Source: Flavobacteriales bacterium (GTDB taxonomy: Bacteria > Bacteroidota > Bacteroidia > Flavobacteriales_F > PHOS-HE28). From it: DNA of 64,000 bases. The position numbers and the translations under genes were made by a program. Below, piece after piece: positions 56,561 through 64,000 of this stretch (position 1 is its first letter; every line of letters begins with the position of its first letter). The notes under the pieces were generated by a model. It did no database searches, was not told the DNA's origin, and saw nothing but the letters and a program-made list of their open reading frames with translations. The stretch spans positions 310,001 through 374,000 of the forward strand of contig JAMLHB010000002.1 in the NCBI GenBank assembly GCA_023957375.1. Direction: 5' to 3'.

Positions 56561-56587
56561 GCCGGGACCACCAAAGCGGCAACCCAA

Positions 56588-56623
56588 GGCGGGGCGGTGA
56601 TCGAACACCGCCCCGCCTTTTTT
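56588..56623 (+). terminator. Rho-independent terminator of atpD-atpC
   Basis: GGCGGGGCGGTG pairs perfectly with CACCGCCCCGCC around ATCGAA, followed by six T. Confidence 0.95.
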
Positions 56624-56679
56624 CAGCCCGATCGTTCACATTCATAGACTTTCCCGATGCACTGGTACACCACCGCCAG

Positions 56680-57144
56680 ATGCCGGAAATTACCCCCCAG
56701 GAAGGATCGGCCACCACGGTCCGCACCGTGATCATGTTTGCCGTGGCCGAGGGCCAGGACGTAACACCGGAGCAGATGCGCAAGGGTACGCCGGGGATCT
56801 TGCTGAGCAGCAACGACCCGCAAGTGTTGCTGCACGCCATCCGCGAAATGGGCAAAGGCAATCTGCCAAACGACAGCAGCATTGCCCAGCGCGTGATGCT
56901 GCAGGTGACCGAACCTGGGCTACAAGCCGAAGCCACACCAGTAACCGCGTTGAGCCCGCGCGAAAAAGAGGTGCTCAACGCGCTGGTGGAGGGCCTGAGC
57001 TACAAGATGATCGCTGCGCGGCTCAGCATCAGCTTCGAGACCGTGCGCACCCACGTCAAGCGCATCTACGAAAAGCTCGCCGTACACAACAACACCGAGG
57101 CTGTGGCCAAAGCCTTGCGCAACGGCCTGGTGGAATACGCCTGA
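56680..57144 (+). CDS. LuxR/NarL-type regulator with truncated receiver, copy 1
   Basis: A 154-residue protein. The C-terminal half is a complete GerE/LuxR helix-turn-helix: LSPREKEVLNALVEGLSYKM, IAARLSISFETVRTHVKRIY, EKLAVHNNTEAVAKAL. The N-terminal part (GTPGILLSSNDPQVLLHAIREMGKGN) matches only the last strand and helix of a response-regulator receiver domain; the phosphorylation Asp and the first two thirds are missing. It may act without phosphorylation. It lies about 57 bases after the atpC terminator and just upstream of a beta-helix-like secreted gene. A close paralog with the same truncation is at 59485. The target is unknown; the linked secreted-protein genes are candidates. Confidence 0.88.
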   Translation: MPEITPQEGSATTVRTVIMFAVAEGQDVTPEQMRKGTPGILLSSNDPQVLLHAIREMGKGNLPNDSSIAQRVMLQVTEPGLQAEATPVTALSPREKEVLNALVEGLSYKMIAARLSISFETVRTHVKRIYEKLAVHNNTEAVAKALRNGLVEYA

Positions 57145-57185
57145 AACCAGAACCACATCGATCCATGCAAACCAATACAAACAAC

Positions 57186-58294
57186 ATGAAACTCCATCGT
57201 ACCCTTTCATTGATCGTTGGACCGCCTTGGCGATGACCACCCTGGCCCAACAGCCCCGCATTGTAGTGCAGGGCAGCGGAGACCCGCACATTTTCACCAG
57301 TTTGGCCGATGCCATTGCCGGCGCCCAGGCCAACGACGTGGTATACTGCAGCGGGGGCACCTTCGCCTTCACCGGCGGCCTGGTGATCAACAAGCCGCTG
57401 CACTTCATCGGAGCGGGCTTCCACCCGGACAGTACGTTGGCCACCGGTGCCACGGTGTTTTTCCGCCAAGGCAACACCGAACCGATGCGCATCAGCCAGG
57501 CGGCTTCCGGCAGCACCTTTACGGGCATCGACTTTTCCAGCTCCTCCAATGTCTTTAACCACTGGCTGATCGCCTACGGCACCGACGCCAGCGATGACCT
57601 CACCACCGACATCCTCTTCCACCGTTGCCGTTTTGGAACAGGCTCCGTCCGCTTGGGGAGCAACACCGCCCCGGACGCACCGCTCCACCCGGAACTGATC
57701 ACCACGTTTGACGAATGCCAAATCCATGCCGCCGTGAACGGGGTGGGCCGCAGTGCCGTGGTAACCCGATGCATCTTCGACGCGAAGGGCACCAACGTGT
57801 ATGCGCTGGGGGGGTTCAACGGCGCCAGCCTCACCGTGCAAAACTGCGTGTTCCTCGGGGCCATGATGAACACTTGTGCAGGCTCCCAAGTGAGCAATTG
57901 CATCTTCACCGGCAACGGCAACCAATATGACAAGCTATGCATGGACTGCGCGGGCGGCACCATCAGCAACACCCTGAAGGGCTTCGCCGACCTGGCCTAT
58001 TACAATCCCCAGCCTGCCACGATGAACGTGCTCCAAGTGGATCCGGCCACCTTGTTCTTCTCGGAAACCGACCACAACTACCAGTTCACCGACGACCTGC
58101 ACATGGCTGCGGGCAGCACCGGCACTGGCTTCGGCACCGACGGCAACGATGTGGGCATTTATGGCAGCACCTCACCGTACAAACCCGGGGGCGTGCCTTT
58201 CAACCCGCACTTCCGCCAGGCCAACATCGCCCCCGCCACCAACAGCAGCGGGGCCTTGCCGGTGAACCTCAAGGTGGCCGCACAACAGCACTGA
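57186..58294 (+). pseudogene. Beta-helix-like secreted protein, signal peptide frameshifted (copy 1)
   Basis: The main frame (from TTG 57227 or ATG 57233) encodes about 355 residues beginning TLAQQPRIVVQGSG and matches the paralogs at 59975 and 61993: LADAIAGAQANDVVYCSGGT, NKPLHFIGAGFHPDST, DHNYQFTDDLHMAAGS, DVGIYGSTSPYKPGGVPFNP. The repeating NC.F pattern suggests a right-handed beta-helix. The paralogs have a signal peptide directly before this. Here the expected one (MKLHRTLSLI from ATG 57186) is in another frame and stops at 57234. A single missing base between about 57205 and 57232 would explain it. So the copy has lost secretion by mutation, or a sequence error is present. Confidence 0.75.
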
Positions 58295-58297
58295 GCC

Positions 58298-59035
58298 ATG
58301 AGAGCCCCATGCATCACCTTGCTGCTGCTGGCCTCGGCCACTGCAAGCGCACAGCAGATCGACGCCTACCGCTATTGGTACAACGACAATGCGGCCAGCG
58401 CCACCACCATCACCGTGGCCGCCACCGATGTGCTGGTACTGAACACCAACCTGCCCACCGGCCCACTGGGTGCGGGCTATCACCTGATCTCCCTTCAGGT
58501 ACGCGATACCAACGGCAATTGGTCCGTTCCACGCACCGGCCACTTCGTCCGTGCCAGCGGGCAGGTGAACGGCTACGAATGGTGGACCGATGACGCCATA
58601 GAGGACCGCACCCCGGGCACCATCGGCCCGGGCGGGCTGGTCACCCTGGTTGCGGACCTGCCGGTGCCTGCGTTGCCCGACGAACACTTGTTCACCATCC
58701 GCTTCAGCAGCGCGAACGGTACCTGGTCCGTGCCGATCAGCACCACCTACAGCTACCATGTGGGTGTCGCGGAACTTCCCGGTATCAGCGGCCTGCTGCT
58801 GTTCCCCAACCCGGCCACGGACCAATTGGGCCTCCGGTTGAACAGCGACGCCGGCCGCACGCTGCAACTGGAAGTAGTGGACCTGGCCGGCCAACACGTG
58901 CTGGACTTAGGTTCCTGGGCCGTGGCCGGAAGCACGTGGCGCAATTGGGACATCAGCGGGCTGGCGAACGGCGCCTACCTGCTGCGCGTCACCGGCGAAA
59001 AAAGCACGTGGAACACCCGCTTCATGAAACAATAG
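58298..59035 (+). CDS. Secreted repeat protein with T9SS sorting domain (copy 1)
   Basis: A 245-residue protein with a short signal peptide (CITLLLLASATASAQQ). Two internal repeats have the pattern YRYWYND...W: IDAYRYWYNDNAASATTITV and VNGYEWWTDDAIEDRTPGTI, each ending in a GNWSVP/GTWSVP stretch. The C-terminal T9SS domain starts LLLFPNPATDQLGLRLN. The paralog at 61025 has three repeats. It follows the beta-helix gene after three bases, and the pair is repeated downstream. Function unknown. Confidence 0.85.
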   Translation: MRAPCITLLLLASATASAQQIDAYRYWYNDNAASATTITVAATDVLVLNTNLPTGPLGAGYHLISLQVRDTNGNWSVPRTGHFVRASGQVNGYEWWTDDAIEDRTPGTIGPGGLVTLVADLPVPALPDEHLFTIRFSSANGTWSVPISTTYSYHVGVAELPGISGLLLFPNPATDQLGLRLNSDAGRTLQLEVVDLAGQHVLDLGSWAVAGSTWRNWDISGLANGAYLLRVTGEKSTWNTRFMKQ

Positions 59036-59060
59036 AACGTTGGTTTCGTGTGGTTTGCAA

Positions 59061-59100
59061 CGCCCGTCCCGGAGTTCCGGGGCGGGTGTTTGCTCTTTTA
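59061..59100 (+). terminator. Terminator after the first secreted-protein pair
   Basis: CGCCCGTCCCGG pairs with CCGGGGCGGGTG around AGTT, followed by TTTGCTCTTTT. From here to 59275 nothing else is recognised. Confidence 0.8.
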
Positions 59101-59275
59101 CTGAGCCGGTGATGAAGATCCGGTCACCCCGATTGGCGTCCGTTATGGTGAAGAAGAGAAGAAGTGAAGATGGGCGCAGCTTCCCCACTCCTTTATTTCT
59201 TCACGAATTACCGGCAAGGACCGCTTCTTTGCCACCGTACCAGTAATGCCGCCATACGGTTCAGGCAAATGCGGG

Positions 59276-59364
59276 CCCTGCCGGAGGGCAAGGTGGAAAC
59301 CTTCAGCTTGAAAGGCGGCGTGGTGGAAGTGAGCAAGAACAAGGTGATCATGCTGGCAGAATAA
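59276..59364 (+). pseudogene. Duplicated 3' fragment of atpC
   Basis: It encodes LPEGKVETFSLKGGVVEVSK and so on to IMLAE, stop, matching the last 29 codons of atpC with a few base changes (V to M near the end). No start or promoter belongs to it. It marks the left edge of the second duplication copy. Confidence 0.93.
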
Positions 59365-59391
59365 GCCGGGACCACCAAAGCGGCAAACCAA

Positions 59392-59427
59392 GGCGGGGCG
59401 GTGATCGAACACCGCCCCGCCTTTTTT
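59392..59427 (+). terminator. Duplicated atpC terminator
   Basis: The same hairpin as at 56588-56623, GGCGGGGCGGTG/CACCGCCCCGCC with six T, here downstream of the atpC fragment. Confidence 0.93.
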
Positions 59428-59484
59428 CAGCCCGATCGTTCACATTACGGGGCCGTCCCCGATACATCGGTACACCACCACCCG

Positions 59485-59940
59485 ATGCAGGACATGCCCC
59501 CCCAGGAAGGATCGGCCACCACGGCCCGCACCGTGATCATGTTTGCCGTGGCGGAGGGCCAAGGCGTAACACCGGAGCAAATGCGAACGGGCACGCCGGG
59601 GATCTTGCTGAGCAGCAACGACCCGCAGGTATTGCTGAATGCCATCCGCGAGATGGGCCGGGGCAACTTGCCCGGTGACAGCAACATTGCCCAGCGCGTG
59701 ATGCTGCAAGTGACCGATCCCTTCCCGCAGCCGGTGGCCACGCCAGTAACCGAACTAAGCCCACGCGAAAAAGAGGTGCTCAACGCATTGGTGGAGGGCC
59801 TGAGCTACAAGATGATCGCTCACCGCCTGAGCATCAGCTTCGAGACCGTGCGCACGCACATCAAGCGCATCTACGAAAAGCTCGCCGTACACAACAACAC
59901 CGAGGCCGTGGCCAAAGCCTTGAGATACGGGCTGGCCTAA
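59485..59940 (+). CDS. LuxR/NarL-type regulator with truncated receiver, copy 2
   Basis: A 151-residue close paralog of the protein at 56680, with the same two parts: a receiver remnant (GTPGILLSSNDPQVLLNAIREMGRGN) and a complete LuxR helix-turn-helix (LSPREKEVLNALVEGLSYKM ... HIKRIYEKLAVHNN). The linker between them (DPFPQPVATPVTE) is the most diverged part. I chose ATG 59485 by alignment with copy 1. Both copies remain open despite divergence, suggesting that both are under selection. It precedes the second beta-helix gene by 34 bases. Confidence 0.88.
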   Translation: MQDMPPQEGSATTARTVIMFAVAEGQGVTPEQMRTGTPGILLSSNDPQVLLNAIREMGRGNLPGDSNIAQRVMLQVTDPFPQPVATPVTELSPREKEVLNALVEGLSYKMIAHRLSISFETVRTHIKRIYEKLAVHNNTEAVAKALRYGLA

Positions 59941-59974
59941 TGAAACCGAACCAAAAAACGCAACACCAACCTAC

Positions 59975-61021
59975 ATGAACCTCAAACTACTCCTCGCCTG
60001 CTGCCTCACCGGTGCATTCGCCACCACGGCAAGCGCCCAACTGCCACGGATCGTGGTGCAGGGCACGGCCGGCCCTGCGGTTTACACCAGCTTGGACACC
60101 GCCATCCAGGATGCCCAGCCCGGTGACAAGCTTTACCTCAGCGGAGGCAGTTTCCTCCTGCCCGCATCCTACACTGTGGACAAGCCCCTGCACTTCATCG
60201 GCGCGGGCATGCATCCGGACAGCTCGGCCGTTACGGGCTCCACCACGATCGCCCTGGTCTCCGGCGCCCTGCGGTTCACCACGGAGGCCAGCGGTACCAC
60301 GTGTACCGGCATTGCCTTCGCGAATGCCGTGGGCTATGGTACTGAAGCGGCGGATGACGACCCCACAGGGATGGTCTTCCAGCGGTGCGACTTCACCGGC
60401 GGGCTGAGCTTAGGCTGGGCAGAAGGGGCCATATCCTCCTCGGTGCTGGACGAGTGCGTGATCCGCCAAGGCGGCAACGTTCATTTCAATGGGTATGGAG
60501 GCCGGGCCGTGGTGACCCGATGCATCATTGATCACTGCGGTATCAACCTCTTCCGCCCGTCCGGCCTGTTCATGAAGAACTGTGTGGTGCTGAATGCCCA
60601 GCTGTCGAATTCCAAGAACGCCATCGTCCAGAATTGCGTGTTCACCATCAACGCTGCACCACTCTGGCAGGTGAGAGGCGTACAGATCAGCAATTGTTTG
60701 ATCACGGGCACCGAACTCTACAGCAATGCCTCCGGCAACTACGAGACCAACATCATCTATGACCAACCTGCATCGTCGATCTTCGTGAACGAGACCGACA
60801 ACACCTACCAGTACAGCGACGACCTGCACCTGGCAAGCGGCAGCCCGGGCGCCAATGCCGGCAACGACGGGCACGACGTGGGCATTTATGGCAGCGGCAG
60901 CCCCTACAAGGCGGGCGCAGTGCCTTATGACCCCCACTTCCAGGCGGCCACCATCAACGGGGCCACGAACAACCAGGGTGAACTTCCCGTGAACATCCGC
61001 ATGGCGGCACAATCGCATTGA
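59975..61021 (+). CDS. Beta-helix-like secreted protein (copy 2)
   Basis: A 348-residue protein with a clear signal peptide (MNLKLLLACCLTGAFATTAS AQ), then LPRIVVQGTAGPAVYTSLDT, GDKLYLSGGSFLL, DKPLHFIGAGMHPDSS and repeated short strands with Cys (QNCVFTI, SNCLITG, TRCIIDH), suggesting a right-handed beta-helix. The C-terminus DVGIYGSGSPYKAGAVPYDP and VNIRMAAQSH is shared by all three copies. No T9SS domain of the usual kind is seen. The next gene starts three bases later. Function unknown. Confidence 0.85.
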   Translation: MNLKLLLACCLTGAFATTASAQLPRIVVQGTAGPAVYTSLDTAIQDAQPGDKLYLSGGSFLLPASYTVDKPLHFIGAGMHPDSSAVTGSTTIALVSGALRFTTEASGTTCTGIAFANAVGYGTEAADDDPTGMVFQRCDFTGGLSLGWAEGAISSSVLDECVIRQGGNVHFNGYGGRAVVTRCIIDHCGINLFRPSGLFMKNCVVLNAQLSNSKNAIVQNCVFTINAAPLWQVRGVQISNCLITGTELYSNASGNYETNIIYDQPASSIFVNETDNTYQYSDDLHLASGSPGANAGNDGHDVGIYGSGSPYKAGAVPYDPHFQAATINGATNNQGELPVNIRMAAQSH

Positions 61022-61024
61022 ACC

Positions 61025-61996
61025 ATGAAGAAGTTCCGGAACATATTGCCATGCCTGCCCTTGGCCTTCGGCTCGGCCATGCTGTTGGGCAGCACCGCCC
61101 AGGCGCAACAGATCACCAACTACCGGTATTGGTTCGACGATGAGACCGCCAACCTGGTCAACGTAACCATTACGGCTACCCCCGAACTGAACGCGGGGAT
61201 CTCCCTCAACAGCGCCGCACTATCTCCCGGCTACCACACGGTAACAGTGCAGTTCAAGGACAACGATGCACATTGGTCGGCCCCGTGGACCAGCGAATTC
61301 AACCAGAAGGGCGGCACGCTCGTGGCGTTGCAATACTGGTTCAACGATGATGCGGGCAATGCCAGCCTGCTGCCGGTAACGCCCACTGCGGACTTGGACC
61401 TTTCCGCTTCGCTTGATGCAGCCGCCCTGCCCGTGGGTCTTCACCTTGTTACGCTGCGCGGCAAGGATGAGCGCGGCGAATGGAGCGTGCCTTACACCTC
61501 GCTGATGACCCGCGGCGGCGGCCTGATCACGGGCTATGAATACTGGATCGATGACCAGGTGGCGGACCGCGTTACGAACACCATTGGACCCGCAGGAATG
61601 GTGGACCTGATCAGCGACCTGCCGCTGAACACCCCTGCCGGCGACCACACCTTCACCGTCCGCTTCCACGATGAGGCCGGGGAGTGGAGCGTGCCGATCA
61701 CCACCACGGTGAGCGTCTATGTGGGCATGGACGAACTCCCTGGCGTGGGCAGCCTGACCGTGTTCCCCAACCCGGTGCAAGACCAATTGACCCTTCGCTT
61801 GGACGCGCTGAACCCCGCCGAATACGAAGTGGGCGTGCTCGACCTCCTCGGCCGGACCGTAGCCCCGACGGTGCAGTGGAACGTGCAAGGCCTTTCGCAG
61901 CGCAGTTGGGACACGCGCTCCCTTGCGGCCGGCCAGTACATCATCCGCATTTCATCCCAAGGCCACACGGCCAACATCCCCTTCACAAAGCCATGA
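61025..61996 (+). CDS. Secreted repeat protein with T9SS sorting domain (copy 2)
   Basis: A 323-residue paralog of the protein at 58298, with one repeat more. Repeats start TNYRYWFDDETANLVNVTIT, VALQYWFNDDAGNASLLPVT and TGYEYWIDDQVADRVTNTIG, and end in HWSAPW, EWSVPY and EWSVPI. The T9SS domain begins LTVFPNPVQDQLTLRLD. The signal peptide ends TAQAQQ. It overlaps the next gene by ATGA. Copy-number change of the repeat distinguishes it from copy 1. Confidence 0.86.
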   Translation: MKKFRNILPCLPLAFGSAMLLGSTAQAQQITNYRYWFDDETANLVNVTITATPELNAGISLNSAALSPGYHTVTVQFKDNDAHWSAPWTSEFNQKGGTLVALQYWFNDDAGNASLLPVTPTADLDLSASLDAAALPVGLHLVTLRGKDERGEWSVPYTSLMTRGGGLITGYEYWIDDQVADRVTNTIGPAGMVDLISDLPLNTPAGDHTFTVRFHDEAGEWSVPITTTVSVYVGMDELPGVGSLTVFPNPVQDQLTLRLDALNPAEYEVGVLDLLGRTVAPTVQWNVQGLSQRSWDTRSLAAGQYIIRISSQGHTANIPFTKP

Positions 61997-63054
61997 AGAC
62001 CATCCACCTTCTTTTTGCGGCAGCAGGCGTGGCCTGTGCCACCACCTTGGCCGCGCAGCTTCCCCGCATCGTGGTGGACGGCCAGGGAGCACCGATGGTG
62101 TTCAGCGACCTTGGTGCGGCCATGCTGGCCGCACCGGCGAACAGCAACCTGTACCTCAGTGGCGGCAGCTTCTTTGTTGAGGGCGGTTTCGCCTTGAGCA
62201 AGCCCCTGCACTTCATCGGCGCAGGCATGCACCCGGACAGCACCAATGGCACGGGGGCCACCAACATCTGCACCACGGGCAGCGGCAAGTTCGCCTTGAT
62301 CTCGGGCGCGTCCGGCACTTCCTTCACCGGGATCATGTTCACCAACGAGGCCTCGCCCACGATCTCATTCGGCACCTTCTCCGGGAACCAGTTCGTAACC
62401 GACGTGGACTTCCTGCGCTGCATGTTCAGCAACGGCGTGAACTTGGGCGTGGAGGAGCCGAGCGGCACCACCAGTTCCTTCACCGAGTGCATATTCCATG
62501 GCACCTTCGCGGGGTACGGCGGCACGAGCGTGGTGAACCGCTGCATCTTCGACTACACACCTGGCACCGGGGGCATGATCACCATTTTCCGGCCCACGGG
62601 CCTCTACATGTTGAACAGCGTAGTGCTGGGCGGCAAGCTTGATCATTGCCTGAATGCGTCCATCGCGAATTGCGTGTTCACGCACATGGGCGGCGCGATC
62701 TGGCAGAGCCAGGATGCGCAGGTGAGCAATTGCCTGTTCTCCGACACCTTGATCTTCAGCAACTGCACCGGCCTGGAGGAAAATAATGTGTTCGGCATAC
62801 CTGCGGACGCCATCTTCGTGAATGAACTTGACGGCAAGTATCAGTTCACGGACGACCTGCACCTGGCCGGGTCAAGTCCAGGTGCCGGGGCCGGAAATGA
62901 TGGCACCGACATCGGCATCTATGGCACGGATTCGCCCTACAAGCCAGGAGGTGTGCCGCACACCCCCCACTACAGGCGGATCGAAGTGGCCACCGGCACC
63001 GATGCTTCAGGCAATCTGCCCGTGAACGTGCGCGTGGCGGCGCAGCCGGATTGA
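61993..63054 (+). CDS. Beta-helix-like secreted protein (copy 3)
   Basis: A 353-residue third member: signal peptide MKTIHLLFAAAGVACATTLA, then AQLPRIVVDGQGAPMVFSDL, NLYLSGGSFFVE, SKPLHFIGAGMHPDST, Cys-containing strand repeats (TECIFHG, NRCIFDY, ANCVFTH, SNCLFSD) and DIGIYGTDSPYKPGGVPHTP. Its ATG overlaps the TGA of the T9SS gene before it, so it is the last gene of this operon. An open frame runs far upstream but is a shadow of the preceding gene. Confidence 0.86.
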   Translation: MKTIHLLFAAAGVACATTLAAQLPRIVVDGQGAPMVFSDLGAAMLAAPANSNLYLSGGSFFVEGGFALSKPLHFIGAGMHPDSTNGTGATNICTTGSGKFALISGASGTSFTGIMFTNEASPTISFGTFSGNQFVTDVDFLRCMFSNGVNLGVEEPSGTTSSFTECIFHGTFAGYGGTSVVNRCIFDYTPGTGGMITIFRPTGLYMLNSVVLGGKLDHCLNASIANCVFTHMGGAIWQSQDAQVSNCLFSDTLIFSNCTGLEENNVFGIPADAIFVNELDGKYQFTDDLHLAGSSPGAGAGNDGTDIGIYGTDSPYKPGGVPHTPHYRRIEVATGTDASGNLPVNVRVAAQPD

Positions 63055-63079
63055 TCTTCGTATTCAGTTGGAAGCACCA

Positions 63080-63107
63080 CGCCCGTCCTGGAAAACCGGG
63101 GCGGGCG
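63080..63107 (+). terminator. Terminator after the third beta-helix gene
   Basis: CGCCCGTCCTGG pairs with CCGGGGCGGGCG (one mismatch and one G/T) around AAAA, followed by TTGTTGCTT. It resembles the hairpin at 59061. Confidence 0.75.
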
Positions 63108-63252
63108 TTGTTGCTTGGGGCGGTTCGTTGTTGGTTGTCCGTTGTTCGGCCTGTCAATTGGCAACAACCAACGGAACCCTCGCGTCCAAAGCGTGTACTG
63201 CATGGAAACGGCACATTCCCTGTCCCTTCCGTTGCAACACCAACCCGGCGCC

Positions 63253-63615
63253 ATGCACCTCCACTCCCTGCTGCTTCCCGCCCTGCTCACCGCTACCCTT
63301 GCGGCGTTCGCCGGCGACAACGAAAAGAGCCTTCCGTCCACCCGCACCTCCGCCAAGGCCTTCCTGCAAGGCGCACAGATCACGCGCACGGCCAGCGCCT
63401 CCATTGCGGCGGGAGCCAGCACTATCGTCTTCACCGGGCTGTCACAGCACTTGAACCCGCAAAGCCTGCAAGTGACCGGAAAGGGCGCCTACACCATCCT
63501 GAGCGTGAACCAGCGGATGAACTACCTGAGTGAAAGCCCGAAGAAAAAGGAACTGGACGGGTTGCTGGCCCGGATGAAAAAGTTGGACCAGGACGTCGCC
63601 ACGGGCGTGCACTGA
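63253..63615 (+). pseudogene. Truncated DUF4140/DUF4139-type protein
   Basis: A 120-residue ORF with a signal peptide (HLLSLLLP-like, MHLHSLLLPALLTATLAAFA). The N-terminal DUF4140 pattern follows: AFLQGAQITRTASASIAAGA, IVFTGLSQHLNPQSLQVTGK, TILSVNQRMNYLSESPKKKE. Family members are several hundred residues long and continue with a coiled coil and the DUF4139 domain; here a stop codon ends the frame at DVATGVH and the following 200 bases do not continue it in any frame I could see. I take it as a 5' fragment. Confidence 0.7.
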
Positions 63616-63822
63616 GTGAACACCGGGGCAGCTAATGAACGGATCGTGCAGCGCACCAGCGCAATCAACTGGGTCAACGCCGGGGCTCTCATGGGCCCGG
63701 CCCTGAGGGCTAAGGTCGGCACAGCCACCGGCAGGCCTCGAACACAACGCTACCACGTGAAGGTCCATCTTGGTTTCCGGGGTGGGCCTTTCCATTTCCG
63801 CCTGTCCTATCTTGCCGTTTCG

Positions 63823-64000
63823 ATGCGACACGTGCTCACCATGGCAGGCGCGGTCCTGGTACTCCAGGCGGCGGGTGCACGCCCTCTGCTCTTCCAGCAC
63901 TTGTCCACCGCGAACGGCTTCACCGATAACTCCATCACGGCACTCCATCAAGACCGCGACGGATTCCTATGGGTGGGCACCGAGAACGGCCTGAACCGGT
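63823..64000 (+). CDS. Two-component regulator propeller protein, N-terminus (runs off the window)
   Basis: The first 59 codons of a longer gene. After a short signal (MRHVLTMAGAVLVLQAAGA) comes FQHLSTANGFTDNSITALHQ DRDGFLWVGTENGLNR. This is the first Reg_prop repeat (F.HL...GL..N.I..L.QD..GFLW.GT..GLNR) of periplasmic propeller domains in hybrid two-component systems or LuxR-type sensors of Bacteroidota. The cytoplasmic output domain lies beyond the window. Confidence 0.85.
   Translation, partial: MRHVLTMAGAVLVLQAAGARPLLFQHLSTANGFTDNSITALHQDRDGFLWVGTENGLNR

Larger units (their letters stand above)
56472..57144 (+). repeat. Segmental duplication, copy 1 (atpC end, terminator, regulator)
   Basis: From CCCTGCCGGAGGGCAAGG in atpC to the end of the LuxR-type gene this stretch is highly similar to 59276-59940, including non-coding DNA such as the terminator and the spacer GATCGTTCACATT. 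The downstream secreted-protein genes are also paralogous but much more diverged. Confidence 0.93.
59276..59940 (+). repeat. Segmental duplication, copy 2 (atpC end, terminator, regulator)
   Basis: This is the counterpart of 56472-57144. Homology begins abruptly at 59276 inside what was the atpC coding sequence, so the event copied DNA without regard to gene borders. Confidence 0.93.

Noticed and set aside
61684..61992. Upstream extension of the third beta-helix protein
   Set aside because: The extra frame lies within the T9SS gene before it; the ATG at 61993 begins a clear signal peptide and overlaps the previous stop.

Overview
The window looks like a chromosome segment of an uncultured, GC-rich member of the Bacteroidota, probably Flavobacteriales-like. 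The evidence is the many secreted proteins with type IX secretion (T9SS) C-terminal sorting domains, a PorV2/PorU2-like pair, a SecA with a long insertion and C-terminal zinc motif, a SprB-repeat protein, and -7 boxes of the TAnnTTTG kind.

Bases 1-5215 are the accessory part. A tyrosine recombinase gene is split by a complete IS66-family element (469-2709, 8-bp target duplication); removing it restores an unbroken frame with all catalytic residues. About 90 bases after the recombinase gene begins what reads as a two-cassette integron: an attI-like junction at 3176, cassette 1 (3177-4071, a lipoprotein), cassette 2 (4072-5175, a zinc-ribbon protein and a uracil-DNA-glycosylase-like protein), and two attC-like sites of 133 and 132 bases with the same architecture. 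In each cassette the first bases are complementary to the first core box of its own attC, which is the hallmark of integron cassettes. The recombinase lacks the insertion typical of IntI and points towards the array. I regard this as the most interesting system here, and the IS66 insertion has probably silenced it.

Bases 5249-12607 are housekeeping: acyl-CoA dehydrogenase, AnmK, a Glu/Leu-type dehydrogenase, an ExbB-ExbD-TonB set and FolC. Bases 12950-23941 hold a surface-protein island: a SprB-repeat protein behind a 13-C tract, a large BNR/sialidase-like T9SS protein, four related 'FPDSNA' T9SS proteins (three of them chained by ATGA overlaps), a stray copy of the SprB protein's tail, and a TonB-dependent receptor. 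Two tRNA-Val genes follow.

Bases 24377-54511 are mostly core genes: a GT87-like membrane protein, an ECF sigma factor, a methyltransferase, a cobalamin adenosyltransferase, SecA, a TonB-domain protein, ComM/YifB, GmhA, DsbD and a DsbD-N-like partner, TilS, PabB (with an IS5-family element inserted exactly at its start codon), a T9SS protein, Lnt, PorU2/PorV2, PssA, PurS, a leucine-rich-repeat protein and RibF.

Bases 54776-64000 start with atpD-atpC. Then comes a segmental duplication: the 3' end of atpC, its terminator and a truncated LuxR-type regulator are repeated about 2.8 kb downstream. Each copy of the regulator is followed by a beta-helix-like secreted protein and a T9SS protein, and a third beta-helix copy ends the array. 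A truncated DUF4139-type gene and the start of a two-component-propeller sensor close the window.
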